Shown: positions 44,957-58,105, counted from the stretch's first letter. The stretch: DNA of 64,000 bases from Hyaloperonospora brassicae (GCA_947650285.1 CANTFL010000086.1:1674001-1738000); one strand, 5' to 3'. Translations and numbers: made by a program. Notes: a model not told the origin generated them from the letters alone.

Positions 44957-46690
44957 CTACTCATCATGAGGGACAACGATGCGAGGGGTATCCTCCATAT
45001 CCGTGCTATAGCACAACAGGCCTTGATCGATGGAATATCGATGTAACCTCGCACGTAATCGTGCCGACAATTCCATGTCCGAACCTTAAACTCCTCGCTT
45101 CCTAGAGCACGTAGCAGAGCTACACAGTGTTCATCCTTGGCAGATGCCGTACGGATGAGGTCAGTGACCGACGACGACAGAGTCGTAACATGAGCAAGCT
45201 CATAGTCAGGCCTGCGTGACAACGCATCAGCCAAAGCATTCTGCTTGCTCGGCTTATACTTCACCTCGAAGTTGTACTCGGCAAAGAAGGAAAGCCAACG
45301 AGCCATTCTCTGAGAGAGGTGAGGCGACTGGGTCGCAGTGCGTAGTGACGCATGATCTGTATCGATCACAAACGGCTTCGAGTCAAGGAGATGAACTCAG
45401 AATTTGACGAGAGCATACGTCATTCCATGTAACTCTTTGTCATGAACAGTGTAGTTTTTCTGCAGACATCAGCTGCCGGGACTCAAACGCAATGACGTGT
45501 TCCCTTCCATCAGAATCTGTCTGTAACAGAGCGATACCTAAAGCAAAGTCATATGCGTCACAGACGACACTGAAAGATCGCTCAGGATCAGGCAAAGCCA
45601 ATATGGGCGCATGTAGGAGACTCTCCTTGACTGCTTGAAAAGCATCATGCTCAGTGCTAGTCCAGCACCATTCTACATCCTTTTTAAGGAGATTGGTTAA
45701 TGGCCGAGCCATATCTGCGTAATTCGCACTGTACTTGTGCAAGTAATTGGCAAGGCCGAGCCACTTACGTAAGTATTTTTGGTTCTTTGGAACCGGCCAA
45801 TCAACTATAGCTTTCACCTAGCGGGATCCGCTCGAAGGCCTCGCTTACAATAAAGCACCCTAAAAAGGGAATCTCTTCTGCACCAAAGATGCACTTAGAC
45901 GCGTTGGCGTACAACTTATTCGTGCGCATGCACTCGAGCACCGCTCGTAAAAGGTCAATGTGATTGTCCACATCTGACCGACCGTTCATAGCACGACTAT
46001 GGACAAAGATGTCATCAAAGTATGTCTGTGCATATCCTTGGTGAGGTCTGAACAATTGTGTCACAAGACGATTGAATATAGCCGGGGCATTTGATAACCC
46101 TTGCGGCATAACAAGCCACTCTCAGAGAATACCGTTTGGAGTGCTGACCGCTGTCAGCAGAATATCGCTTTCTCGCATGAGAAGCTGGTATAACCATCGA
46201 CTAAGTCGAGCGCACTGTACATAGTCCATCCCACCATATTGTTCTTAAGGACATCCTTCCTCGGAATTGGTGTCTAAGCCGGGATGGTGGCCGCATTGAG
46301 CTTATTGTAAGCATGAACAATGCGCCACTTCCCATTGGGCTTTTTGACACAGAATTTCGGTGTGGAATGGGGACTTTTGCTCTCAAGTACCAATCCGGAC
46401 GCGTGCTTTGAACGAAAGAAGTCGTCAATGACGTCACACTGTTCCTTCGGTAAAGGCCACTGCCGTGTTATGCAGTATTTAGTTCAAGTAACTAAGTCAA
46501 TTTCATGACGTACACCTCTATCGGGAGGCAAAACGGACGATGGGTTGTGACACATCACGTCCTGAAATTCCTTTACCAAACGATAGAAATGATCAAGAGG
46601 ATCTGTAAGGATTGACGATCCACTACGGGCATCCAATGCCGCCTTTGTGTCCTCAAGGACAGACTCGTACAATAACGAGGATGAGTTCAA
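44953..46690 (-). pseudogene. B2 reverse transcriptase and RNase H, broken
   Basis: Pieces at 46484-46690, 46201-46437, 45801-46109 (YFDDIFVHSRAMNG), 45440-45817 (VVCDAYDFALG) and 44953-45369 (DTDHASLRTATQSPHLSQ), matching B1 piece for piece with most of the same breaks. Confidence 0.87.
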
Positions 46691-47479
46691 CTCAATATCT
46701 GGTCAAATGGCCACTAACTCGAATAATTCTCCTGCCTGTAAGGCTTGGCTAAATTCGCCGTCAGACATTTCGTCTAGGTCAAAGAGAGTATCCAAGGATG
46801 GAAGAGTCTCAAGACTAGTATTATCATCAATCTGTCCTGTCAACCCATTGACAAGTGTATATAGTGTATTATTACTATTATCACTTCGTGACTTCTTAGA
46901 CGTTGGGCGCTTACCAGTTGCCACCTTACGCTGGAATCGTTTCCTCACAGAAACCGTACGCCTCCTAGAGGCCGGGACAGTCGGGTCCCCGTGGTTGCTA
47001 TTTATCTTAGCACGCTCTATACGAGAGCTCATGTCTTGAACGACATCTGGAGACGTGTGATGTAACTCGAACACTTCACCCAGTGTGTTTACACGTTCAA
47101 CTTTACGCACAGCATTCAGGCCAAGCCCTGAACACTCTGGCTTCTAGCCATCAATTTCATTACCGACATTCAGTGAGATGCCGCCTCCGCCGCTCTCACT
47201 CGGTGGAAGTTCACGTGCCACTTCACGTTCAGCATCCGGGACTAGCCCTAAACACTCTGGCTTCTCGCCATCAATGTCAGGACGGACATTCAGTAAGGTG
47301 CCACCTCGGCCGCCCTCACTCAGTGGAATTTCACGTGCCACCCCACTCACATCAGAGGAATTACATTCCTGATGTCTCGTCCCTAGGCCAACCATGCCTG
47401 CAGCATACAGTGACTCAGTATCACAGCGAGTATAACTCAACGGAGTATAACTCCCTTCACGTACGGTGAAAGAGACCCG

Positions 47480-47998
47480 CTAAATATTGATGTCATTGAC
47501 ATTGGAGTTAATTAACTCTGACATACCAATGTACAGCACATTGAAATCTTCCGTCAATGACTCGCGCCAATAGCGCTTTTGTTGCCTAGCAAAGGTGGGT
47601 TCATGACTCTCCAAAGCTTCGCTAGGAACATAGCACGTGGCGCCTAAGGTCTTAGACCTACAATCAATCCATGGCCAATGGTGTTCAAGCCAAGCCATTC
47701 CCAGGATGAGATCATATCTCGAATCTAAATCGAGGACAAGACAACGTTCAATGCTGTCAAAGTCCGAAAACTTCACACCTAAGTTCAACGGAACTTTAAG
47801 CACCGTGACGCGACTACCAGTCGCTAAATGAACGGTGACCGAATCACCTTCATGCGCTTTGAGCGCTTCAGCGTATCGCTGACTTCCCTCAAGGGAACGA
47901 CGTCGAGCACAATTGCGTGATGGTCCGGAGTCGATTAGGATCGACCAATGCTTCTCAAAGCCTTTAACCTTTGCCTTGGCGACTAACAAGCCAGGCAT
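47480..47998 (-). pseudogene. B2 aspartic protease
   Basis: 172 codons uninterrupted, with LIDSGPSRNCARRRSLEG, LVLDLDSRYDLILGMAWL and a C-terminal spacer. It has the base that B1 lacks near 14350, so this copy shows the protease better. Confidence 0.78.
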
Positions 47999-48107
47999 TT
48001 TCCACGCTCTGTGCTGGGCACATAGATTGGTGGGGCTAATCCCTAATTCACTCTACCTCGTAGAGAAGCAACAGAACTCAGTTCTGCTTCAATAGGGCTC
48101 CCCGCAC

Positions 48108-49141
48108 CTACTGGGTGTAGTCGTTTCCCCGTGCCATACCAGGTTTCTGGTTGTGTCTGGAGTTTCGACCCATAGGAGTCGGTTGTTGCTTACGCGAAGT
48201 ACAAGTGGGACGCAAGTGTTTAGTGCTTCCGCACATATAACAGCGTCTCACTTCCTGTCGTTGCTCTGCAACATGAAGCTCCACTTCACCTTCATCTTCA
48301 GCATGGCTGAGATCCATCGGTTCTGGCTTACAGTAAGCCGAGGAGCTCGCAGAGGTTGCCCTCGCAAAGCTTGGGCTGTACCCATTCCAACCAAGTCTGG
48401 CCGAGTTGAAGTTGTGCTCAGCATTTTGAGTGATGATAACAGCTTCCTTAAAAGTAGAGGGATGGACCCGAAACACCTCGGTCCTGGCAACGCCATTACG
48501 AAGACCTTCCATGAAGACAGTCATATAGACTGTATCATGGAGAGGGTCAGACTGCATAGCAGCCATAAGAGTTCTCAACTCTTGGACATAGTCCGTTAAC
48601 TCATTCTTACTATGACGGGTAGACAAGAAGCGTTAGCGCACGCAATAAGCCTGTAAAAACGGCGAGAAAACTTGCAAAAGGTCTAACTTAACCGAATCCC
48701 GTGTGGGGAACGCCAAGTCGAACGCCGTGCCACACGTCAGAGCCCACTCTCTAGTTCTTCCATCAAGCTTGGAGATAGCCAGCGAGACCCGCTGGTACTC
48801 CAGTGAGATAATGCCGGAGCTCATGGCCATCTCAATCTAACGGATCCAGAGGGTCAAGTTCCCCCCTCCTTCCCGGAGTAGTGTTTAACGTCCACCCGAA
48901 GGGGACGAGACTTCGCCTCTTCATCTGGTATCACCACGTGGCGTGTTGGCATAGCCGAAGCTACTTGCTTTAAACCTGCCCTAAAAGGGCCGTTTCATAC
49001 TGCATGAAGATCTCGACTCGTGCATTGAGCACATCGAGACCTTGTGCACCTAGAAACTCCACATACTATGGGCCTACGGCCGCGGTCATCTTATCAAGCG
49101 CGACCTTTTGGGCCTCAGAGAGGGGTGTGGATTGCTCCATC
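48108..49141 (-). pseudogene. B2 gag, broken
   Basis: As in B1: ATG near 49141, CCHC knuckle CYMCGSTKHLRPTC, and the same in-frame stops including that at 48633. Confidence 0.8.
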
Positions 49142-49200
49142 CTCACAGAGGATCAGTCTTTACCGAATCAGGCGTAAATTGACAACGAGTGCTACCAAGT

Positions 49201-49681
49201 GTAGCGGAGCTACACAGCTCCTTGAGTCAGAGGAAGACTTAACGCTCAATGAGCAACTTTGGTTCTACGAACCCGACTCAGAGAGTCAACAAGCTCAGAG
49301 AGCTTACGGTCCCTGTTCCAGGGGGACCAAACGATTCAAAGAATCAAACGCACTGAGTGCACAAGGAGTAGCTGCCTTATCAATGCCTTGCTACCTCCTT
49401 ATCGATCGCAAGAAGCCTTAGAGAGGCACGTGTCTTTTGTTGATCAAAATGGGAACTGAATTTTATGTCTTCTTTTAACCTGAAAGAACACCTTAGAGCA
49501 AAGTAATTAACCTACTCGCTAATGTCCTAAATAAACCTATTAAAAGATCTTGTAATCAATGGTTGAAAGACATCATTTTTCAACAGTTGATTCTGGGTTC
49601 TAATATTACTTTAAAGGGGATCCCATCCCTTGTGTGAACCACAACTATTGTTGACCACCCGTTGACGTGTAACATGTTACA
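49201..49681 (-). repeat. B2 5' LTR with internal deletion
   Basis: 481 bp. Lacks about 52 bp near 49260 that the other three family B LTRs have; the deletion joins two similar GAACCCGACT blocks, so slippage between short direct repeats is likely. Confidence 0.8.
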
Positions 49682-50518
49682 GACAGGAATACCGTGGTGT
49701 TTCGTGGACCTGGTCGACATCGACCATGCGGCACACAAACAGGTGTCGAAGGTGTGCAAACGACAATTCTTGTGCCGCACACAGTCGGGATCTGACGTCA
49801 GGAATGTGATCTCGATATCATGATTCATACGTACGCTGAGGATACATGCACCATCTCGTGAGAACACTACCAGCCGGATGTTATGTGATTAGGTCCTTCG
49901 GCTGCTGACTTTGCTCTGCGTGGATAGCGCCAGCTCTCGAATGTCAGCCGGACAACTTCGAATCGGTTGATGCTGTGGACGTCTCGATCGAGAGAGTTGT
50001 GGCGTTCGGCCGACATCTCTTATCAATGGGGTGTCATGACTTTTTATTCCTCAAATATGTTAGCGTCACAGCTGGACGTCATTACGCGAGATCGATCTCG
50101 TATCTGCAGTACCTACAACGCCATGCGCCCGAGCATCCAGTCACAGCCTTTGTGCCACATCGGATACTGTATCTGCTTCGCATACCCGCAGCAAACTCGA
50201 CTTGATCTTCCTCTACTTGATAGGCCTTAGACTCTGCACGTGTGTACAAGTCTATCCATCTATTGCAGGTAACGACTGAGGTGCCAGGAAGGACGATCCG
50301 GAAACCGGATCGTACGACGTCGGTGCTGGGAGCGAGGGGAGCAAAGGTCAAAGACCATCCTCCCCGAGCCAGATTCAAGCCCGTCTTTTTAGTGCTCTCA
50401 ATGCATCGCTGCCCTATGCAGCAGATGATGTCAAGGCGCCCGAAAAGACGCCCAACCGAATCGGTGACCGCTAGCTGGCCAGCCGACCAAATGTGCGCAA
50501 AGCCGACGCGACGCCGCG
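49682..50518. other. Spacer between B2 and A4, no gene recognised
   Basis: Only short frames without domains. Confidence 0.4.
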
Positions 50519-50911
50519 TGTAACGGGGCACACCCTTGCGTAACTTAACGCAAGGGATTTGGGTGCCCCGACGGACGTACACGTGGCAAGCGAGGAAGCG
50601 TAGGTAGGGTAAAAGTAGAACTGTTATATTAATATAATTAAGTCTTTTAACTACTGTCTCTTCGTTTGACTTAATTCAATTATACTAATATAACTGGGTG
50701 TATGGTGACGTCTCGTCACCACTCATTGCGCGCGTCTTGCGGCGATTGGTGGGTTGATATCATCACGATATCAACCAATGAACAGACCCTTTGGTCGACC
50801 CTTCAATATCACCACTTTGGTGATATTGTTTTAAAGAATATCCATCTTTAGATTCTTTATTGTCACTATTCCTTAAAGTGACAATTCCATGTAACGGGCT
50901 GCCCCGTTACA
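50519..50911 (-). repeat. A4 3' LTR
   Basis: 393 bp, TGTAACGGGGC to GCCCCGTTACA, followed internally by a minus-strand polypurine tract (AAGGGGGGGTGA). Confidence 0.92.
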
Positions 50912-51042
50912 TCACCCCCCCTTAACTGATAGTCACCGTGTGACTATCGAAAATATGGAGGCTACCCGTTGACCACCATTGGGACAGGGAGCACTTGTTG
51001 GGTCCGTTCCATTCACTTTCCGCTTGACCTCGCATAGTTAAC

Positions 51043-52643
51043 ATGTCTATGCGAGGTGACTCAACACCCACACAGCCCGGTGCTGTGCAAGCCTCTGCGG
51101 CAGACGCTTCGTCGTCTGCTGCCCCTTCTTCGCCTGCAGCAACAGGTGCTGCAGGTGCACGCGGTACCACACCGCGTGCGCATGATGACCCTGATATAGA
51201 GGTCATCTACCCTGGCGAGTCGGACGTGTCTGACTCGGGCAATGCGCCAGAGGCGTCTCGCTCACCGGCGACGCCTCAGTATTCGCCAAGGCCACTGCCG
51301 AACGAACGGACTCGTGAGTTGCATCACATTCTGTTCGGCAGTGATGACAATGAACAGGGTGATGAGTATGTTTGCTCATCACCGCTATCAGCTCGTGCTC
51401 CTTCGCACGAGCGACTTGACGATGGTGCAACCCATCGTCATGCAGACAATCGTGGTACCGACAAGGGTACCACTGTGAAGCGTGATGAGCTGAAGCCGTG
51501 GCGTTTGTCCGAACGGCTCGTCATTGGCTTGTCTCACGAGACAAGCCAACACCATCGAATACCCTTATTCGATGCAACCGAGCTTCACGGCTTGAGTTCC
51601 CAGCGCGAAGAACTTTCGCGCTGAATAAGACTTCTATCTCGATGTCTTTCTTAGACATCGATTGTACAACAGCAACCAAAAGCGTGACAAAACATCGCTT
51701 TTGGCTGCGTGGAACGCGTTCGTCCAAAACGTAAAGAATTTTGGACGATGAAGGGTGGCTCAAGAAACTTGAGGCAACACGCCTCAGGTTCGAACGGCGA
51801 ACGCCAACCGGTGCAAGGTACCGGTTGCATCGTTTGTCGGGTGAGGCAGACATTCATTGCCTCATTTGGGAAGACCCTTGTGCGAGTTGTGCTGACAACT
51901 CACAACGTGCACATAGGGACGTGTATTCCCTAAGTTCGCCCTGGGGAAGGGCACACATCTCGGCTGAGATGCGTGACGCGATTGCAAACTTGCAATCCGT
52001 CTACAAGCGCCTAGGGGGCGTGTTTACCGATGGGCCACAGGACTCATCGGATGGGTCTCGTCATACTGGCGGACGAGACCTTCAACATCCATCAACAGCT
52101 GAGAGCGGGGCTCCCAGCTGTTCCAAGAGGGTGGATACCCCCGCCACTGGACGAGGTAGCTCGTCCTTGATCCTGAATCGTCACGGTGATTCAAGATACG
52201 CTCCACTAGAAAGCGTTGATCACCGTGAGCGAGTCCACCACAGGATGTGGTGGAGGAGGAAAGACCTCCTCCAGAACCCCAGGCCCACCATCTCGACCCT
52301 TACGAGATGGATCGCGCAATCGATGAATTGCGCGATGACTTGAAGCACGAGCGCGACCGGCGCTACGCTTTGACCGATACCGTGCGGAAGAACCGCAAGG
52401 ATCACGAGGCTGATCGGGCTAGGGATCGCGCCGATTATGCCACAGCGCAGCTTCAGGTCGAGCGGGATGTCCGCTCCCTATTCGACAGCTCGCGGGGAGA
52501 TATCTCGGTTGAATACCGAGGTATCATATCTGCGCGACCAGACGGATCATTTGGAGCGCGAACGCAAGAACTTGATCGATGTTCTTGAACGTGGGGGCTA
52601 TCTTCATCGGAAGAAGAAGGCTCGTACTGACAGTACGACCTAA
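51043..52643 (+). pseudogene. A4 antisense ORF
   Basis: Homologue of the A1 aORF from MSMRGDS, open to 51624, then single-base insertions near 51600 and 51750 and changes near 52230 and 52490 move it between frames. Unlike A1 it lacks the TAG in the LFGSDD region and reads through the CADN to SPWGRAHISAEM stretch without a shift. Put together with A1, a frame of about 540 codons is implied. The SUMO-interacting-like DIEVIY and the coiled coil are both kept. Confidence 0.6.
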
Positions 52644-53233
52644 GCCTCCCCACGTAAAACGTAGGATGAGTGCGCATCCTACGTGGCAATTCGATCGTGT
52701 ATGCATTGCCCTTGCGATGCAACACTCGAAATGGCCCAATGTATTTCGGCAGTAGTTTGCTACTGCCGACATTAGTGACTGCATGTCCAGGTAGGTTTAC
52801 CGTTGACAGTAGTACTAGGTCGTTAACTTTAAATGAAAGAACATTTGCTCTTCCATTCTTGTCTGCGTTCCGTTTCTGACGGTCCACCGCATTTGCGATG
52901 GAGTCCTAAACGAAATGGACTACCGCTTCTCGAGTCAGCAGGAAGTTCTCTGCTGACTCTTTGTTTTGTCTTTCAGTGCGCTTCGTGCGCACTGCTAAGA
53001 GATTGCTCTCTTCTTCAGCGAGGTTGTCTTCTTCCTCGCTGGCATTGTCGTTGACGATGCTGAATATACCAGCATCGTCATCATCATCCGAGTCAATAAT
53101 AGCGTCTTCGCTATTATTGAGATGATCTTCTTCATCGATGTCGACTTGATCGACATCGGCATCATACGTAACGACGTTAGCGTCGACACGTGATGAGCAA
53201 GAGCCAAAACGGTTTTTGCTCGAGCGAGTCCCT
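52024..53233 (-). pseudogene. A4 integrase C-terminal domain, linker and chromodomain
   Basis: Pieces at 52906-53247 (acidic segment), 52453-52887 (VLLSTVNLPGHAV, FRVLHRKGNAYTIELP) and 52024-52206 (chromodomain, [17 protein letters not shown]). Entry is through the six-G run at 53234-53239. Confidence 0.83.
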
Positions 53234-55136
53234 CCCCCCTTATCCAAGAGTCACACTCTATAAGGGTGGGCACTCGTGGATGTCGTAGGCCATTCACGTA
53301 AAACGGTGTGTGCTGTGTTGAAGCATGCACCGAATTATTGATGGCGAATTCCACCATGGGTAGGAATTCGCTCCAACTCGGAAACGAGTGGACATATCCT
53401 CGAAGAATCTCTTCAAGTACACGGTTCGCACGTTCCGTCTGACCATCTGTTTCTGGATGGTCAGAAGTGGACATCTTCAATCGTGTTCCGAGAGTACGGA
53501 ACACGGTTTGCCAAAATGCCGCCGTGAACCGAGGGTCACGGTCGGATACGAGTTCACGGGGTAACCCGTGGAGTCTAAAGACCGTGTCTAGAAAGACACG
53601 AGCACAACCTGGAGCCTTGATCGACTCAGGGACTGCAGCAAGATGGACCATCTTGCTGAATCGGTCTACAAACACAAGAATACCATTATTCTTGTGAGCG
53701 TCTTCGGGAAAACCGAAGACGAAGTCCATTGAAACGGACTGCCAGCACTCTGTCGGAACAGGCAGAGGCTGCAATGGCGCACGGGATGAAGGACTAGGCT
53801 TCACCCGTTGACAAACTTCGCAAGCACGTATGTACTTGCGAACAAACTGATACTGGCGGGGCCAGTAAAAGTCACGACTTACCGTGAGGTAAGTCTTTTC
53901 CCTTCCACGATGGCCGCTTGTTGGGGCATCGTGACACTCGTACATGATGCGCAACCGCAAATCATGATGAGCGGGTACGACGACACGAGGCGTGTCGTCG
54001 GCAACAGCTGTATAGTACAGCAATCCGTTGCGTGTACTATACCGATCCGATGAGGATCGGTACAAAGCCGGTAAATCCCTCATGGATTTACTGGATGGAT
54101 TCACCAGATGATCCATCAATCGCAGAAGATCCTTATCTTCCGCGTATGCCTTTCGTACGTCGTCAAGTAAACTTGACGACGGGACACTGACTGACAGTGT
54201 CGCAACAGTGGGCTTATCCTCACCGTTGATTTGTGCGTCTGGCTCGAAATCGGGCCGGCGCGAAAGAGCATCCGCGACGACATTGAGTCGTCCCGGTTTA
54301 TACTCCACGGAGAAGTTATACTCCGCGAAGAAAGACAGCCACCTCGCCATTCTTTGCGAGAGGTGTGGGCTGTTTACGGCCGTGCGTAATGACGCATGGT
54401 CCGTGTAGACAACAAACGGTCTATCTCCCAAGAGATAGACGCGAAACTTAGCCAGTGCGTATTTCATGGCAAGGAGTTCCTTGTCATGCACTGGGTAATT
54501 ACGCTCAGCTGCTTGCAGCTGACGCGACTGATAACAGATGACGCGCTCCGCGCCATCTGCATCGAACTGCATTAACGCACTGCCGATTGCGAAATCGCTG
54601 GCGTCACAGACCACATGAAATGGTCTGTCCTGATCTGCAATCGCCAAGATCGGCGATTGCATCAAGCTTTGCTTGATACCTTCAAAGGAACGCTGGCACT
54701 CAGCGTTCCATGACCACTTGACATTTTTCTTGAGCAAGCAAGAAAGATGAACAGTCATCTCGGCGTAGTTGCGCGAGTACTTGTGCAAGTACGCCGCTAG
54801 ACCAAGGAACTTCCTTAGTCCCTTGACATCGACTGGCACTGGCCAGTCGGTGATCGCCTTGATCTTTTCGGGATCAGGGCGTACGCCGTGTTTACCCACG
54901 ATGCACCCAAGAAGTGGTATTTCGCTAGCCGCGAATATACACTTCTTGAGGTTGGCGTACAACTTATGCTTGCGCATAAGTTGAAGAACCTGACGAACGT
55001 GAGTTCTGTGAACTTCAACGTCCGTCTTTCCGTCTATAGCCCGGCTATGGACGTACACATCGTCGAAGTAACTCGGTGAGAAATCAGCACCGGTCTCAAC
55101 AGATTTGTAACAAATCTGTTGAAGTTGCAGGGGCAT
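52995..55136 (-). CDS. A4 pol, RT end to integrase core
   Basis: 713 unbroken codons: FSPSYFDDVYVHSRA, RNase H (VVCDASDFAIGSALM), HHCC finger, MDFVFGF, SDRDPRF, DGQTERANR. The core is intact here, where A1 has an extra base. After the G run this frame goes on for about 60 codons of unrelated, Met-rich sequence. Confidence 0.9.
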   Translation of the reverse strand: MPLQLQQICYKSVETGADFSPSYFDDVYVHSRAIDGKTDVEVHRTHVRQVLQLMRKHKLYANLKKCIFAASEIPLLGCIVGKHGVRPDPEKIKAITDWPVPVDVKGLRKFLGLAAYLHKYSRNYAEMTVHLSCLLKKNVKWSWNAECQRSFEGIKQSLMQSPILAIADQDRPFHVVCDASDFAIGSALMQFDADGAERVICYQSRQLQAAERNYPVHDKELLAMKYALAKFRVYLLGDRPFVVYTDHASLRTAVNSPHLSQRMARWLSFFAEYNFSVEYKPGRLNVVADALSRRPDFEPDAQINGEDKPTVATLSVSVPSSSLLDDVRKAYAEDKDLLRLMDHLVNPSSKSMRDLPALYRSSSDRYSTRNGLLYYTAVADDTPRVVVPAHHDLRLRIMYECHDAPTSGHRGREKTYLTVSRDFYWPRQYQFVRKYIRACEVCQRVKPSPSSRAPLQPLPVPTECWQSVSMDFVFGFPEDAHKNNGILVFVDRFSKMVHLAAVPESIKAPGCARVFLDTVFRLHGLPRELVSDRDPRFTAAFWQTVFRTLGTRLKMSTSDHPETDGQTERANRVLEEILRGYVHSFPSWSEFLPMVEFAINNSVHASTQHTPFYVNGLRHPRVPTLIECDSWIRGEGLARAKTVLALAHHVSTLTSLRMMPMSIKSTSMKKIISIIAKTLLLTRMMMTMLVYSASSTTMPARKKTTSLKKRAIS

Positions 55137-55167
55137 TGCTCAGCCCCTGTGGTATAACTAGCCACTC

Positions 55168-56757
55168 TCACAGCATCCCGCTGGGGGTACTCACTGCCGT
55201 GAACGGGACGTCCCGTTCACGCATGAGGATCTGATAGAACCCATCCATCAGATCCATGGACGAAAAGATGGTACTCTTTGACATACCATCTATGATTACG
55301 TCCTTCCTCGGTATCGGCGTCTGAGCCGGTACCGTTGCAGCATTCAACTTGTTGAATGCGTGCACTATCCGCCACCCTCCTGTGGCCTTTCGCACACAGA
55401 AGGTCGGAGAGCTGTGAGGGGATGTTGATTCCCTCACATGGCCCGCTGCTAAGCGATCGGCAAAGAACTTGTCGATCGCTATCACTTGTTCACGAGGCAG
55501 TGGCCACTGCTTCATGACACAGTATTTCGAGCCCGGTTTGAGCTCGATCTCGTGTCGAGTGCCTTTGTCCTTAGGCAACTCGCAAGGTACGGATTCAGGG
55601 AACACATCCCTGAATTCGATCAAATCCTTATACAAAGGATTTGCCTGAAGTGACTCCCAGGATTGGGACGCGTATCGCTCAATCCGAGTCTTCTCATCGA
55701 GGACACTTTCGTCCATCGATGAGCTGCTGAGAACCCGTTCGTTCTCAGCAAATACTGTTGCCGACCGAATGTCGGTCACATACTCGTCCTCTGTGACGAG
55801 TATGCAGATCTGCTTGACTTTGCCACTACGCAGATCACGCAAGAACCGTTTCGGTTCTAGCGTTGGCAACTGAGTTATCTCCGAAGTTGACTTCGGAGGC
55901 ACAATCAGATCAAGCGTATAAGCGCCTACGCTTGATCCGTCATTAACCAAGACGTTCAACGTCCCGGTTTCTTCCTGGGAACTTGCTTCCACAGGTTGCT
56001 GAGGGCCTGATCCCTCAGCAAGCGACTCTTGAGGAATTCCTTCCTCAAGTACGTGGGGACTTATTCCCTCGACGTCTTCTGACTGTGGCTGTGCAACCAC
56101 AGTCAGGAACCGATCCTCTACGGTCGACTCTCCAGTCGACCTAGGATTTTCATGTTGACCTTTGGAGGCAACAGGTTTCTTTCTTCTAAGATGCTGCCCG
56201 CTAGGCATGCATCCATGTCCCGGTCCACTCGACTTATTCGAGTGGTGGACCTTCGGCGCAGCCTGTACTTCTGTACAGCCGCCGGGAGCTTGCTCCACAG
56301 TGTAGTGATCAACTACACTGTGATCTTGTGCAGTCGTGCTAACGACCGTACCGCAAGTGAGGCCATCGCACTCACTCGCAGAACATCCACACGCTTGTGG
56401 ACGCTCCAAGATGTTCATCAGATGGCCATCTGATGAACAAGCAGCAGGCAACTTCACGGATCGATGCTGCCAGCTCACTCTTGGCTCGTACTTTCTGAGC
56501 CAAGGTAATCCCAGGATGACATCAAATTTGTCATCCAGATCTAGTACGATGAAGTCATCATCGTACTGTTCGCCCTCTAACGTGTAGTGGATTCCTACTA
56601 CACGTTTCTCAACGGTTATCGATGCGCCTGTTGCAAGGCGCACCGTCATCCTTGTGAGGGGAATGTCGCGCTCAACGAACTTGAGCCTACGACCCTCTAG
56701 TGACTGGCGACGAACAAAGTTGTTCGACGCCCCACAGTCTACTAGGGCACGAAGCGA
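55168..56757 (-). pseudogene. A4 protease and RT first half
   Basis: Open from just after the TAG at 56758-56760 to the TGA at 55166-55168. The ALVDCGASNNFV protease site comes first, then DVILGLPWLRKY and RT up to TAVSTPSGML. RERDVPF replaces the RERDIPY of A1 at the site of the perfect palindrome 55198-55221. Confidence 0.85.
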
Positions 56758-56906
56758 CTAATCATTTGTCGCTTCCAACTTCAAGGTGATAAGCGAAACG
56801 TCATCACCAGGTGCAGAGACACACAATGATTGTGTATCTGGAGCAACTTTCGTCAAGAGATTTGCAAATTCTCTTGAGGTTGCTGGATCAGTAGGGCGCT
56901 CCGCCC

Positions 56907-58061
56907 CTACTGACCCCGACCATTTTTTGACGGTCCGTCTCGCTGTTGCGGCTTCGCAACAGCGCTGGACCCACGCCCATTGCCCTTTCTGGCAAAAGGT
57001 CGTCCATTTCGCTCAGTACTGTTTGGTACTGGGCGTGGAGCACTACACTCGTGTGCGTAGTGCCCTAACTTCTGACAGCGATTGCACCTCTGCAATCGCT
57101 TGTTGTTCGAAGAGCGAGGTCTCTCGCTCTCAACATATCAGAGGTCCATTGGTTCTGGACCTCCGATCTCTTGTCGTCTCGGTGGACGGTAAGAGTTTGA
57201 GCTAGCATGAGCCTGTCTCATGCTAAAGTCTTCCTGTTCCGCGGCTGATATCGCTTCTTCCAGCGTATTCAGCTCAAGGCGGAACAGGTGGCTCCTGACG
57301 GGCCCTTCTGCGAGCCCTTGCATGAACACCGTAATCAACGTGTGTTCATGTACTGGGTTGGCAGTTATACTACTCGCAAGGAGTCGTATATGTTGTGCGT
57401 AAGCGTGCACATCACGCTTACCCTGCTTGAGTTTCAGGAGCTCTGAACGAGCCCTGAACTCAGCCCGTGGCGGCTCAAACGTTTGTCTGAGCCGGGACTT
57501 GAAGTCATCTAGCGACCTAAACACATTTGGGTCCCTACTCTCGAGCCCTAAGGCCCAAGTTTTGGCACGTCCTGCCAAGTGGGTCTGAGCAAATGTGAGT
57601 TTCATTTGCTCATCTTCGACGCGACGAGCCCTTAGGGCTCTGTCGAGTTCGACAAACCATAGTAACAGGGAGTCCTCCGGGACTCCACTGTACTTGGAGA
57701 TGTCGACTTTCATGACTTCGGGACGACGCGCATGTGCCGTCCCGCCCACAGCAGCATGGAATTGCTGCTGTCTCAACAGCTCCGTCTGTTGAGCACCGAG
57801 TTCTCTCAACTGCTCGGCCTGTTGAGAGCCTTGCTGGTGAAGCAAGGCTACTTTCTCCCTCTCGAGAGCAAGTTCATTCTGAATGAACTTGGCGATAGCG
57901 GCATGTTGTTGGTCTCTGTCTAGAGACTCCAACATGGTGCTGACGACGAGTTCGCCTACGGTAGAACTCATTCGTTCTACCGCACCCCATTCGATGTCAC
58001 TCAAATGCGTAAACCCTTCACGCGTGGCGTGAAAGTTATCTTCTTCATCCAACATGAACAT
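56907..58061 (-). pseudogene. A4 gag with one TGA
   Basis: From MFMLDEEDNFHATREGF at 58061, open for 307 codons without the A1 frameshift, to a TGA after EPMDL (57138-57140). The same frame continues with the zinc knuckle (CNRCQKLGHYAHEC) to 56907. Frameshift signal at 56888-56928. Confidence 0.86.
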
Positions 58062-58105
58062 GTTGGATGATGTGGTCCTTGGAAGGACTACAAAGTGCTA
58101 CCAGG

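Larger units (their letters stand above)
41914..49681 (-). mobile_element. Ty3/gypsy chromovirus, family B copy 2 (B2)
   Basis: Same architecture and orientation as B1 with a nearly constant offset of 33,418 bases over the internal region. LTRs 49201-49681 (5', missing about 52 bp internally) and 41914-42446 (3'). Flanking pentamers CAGAA and GACAG do not match. The coding lesions of B1 are shared. Confidence 0.9.
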
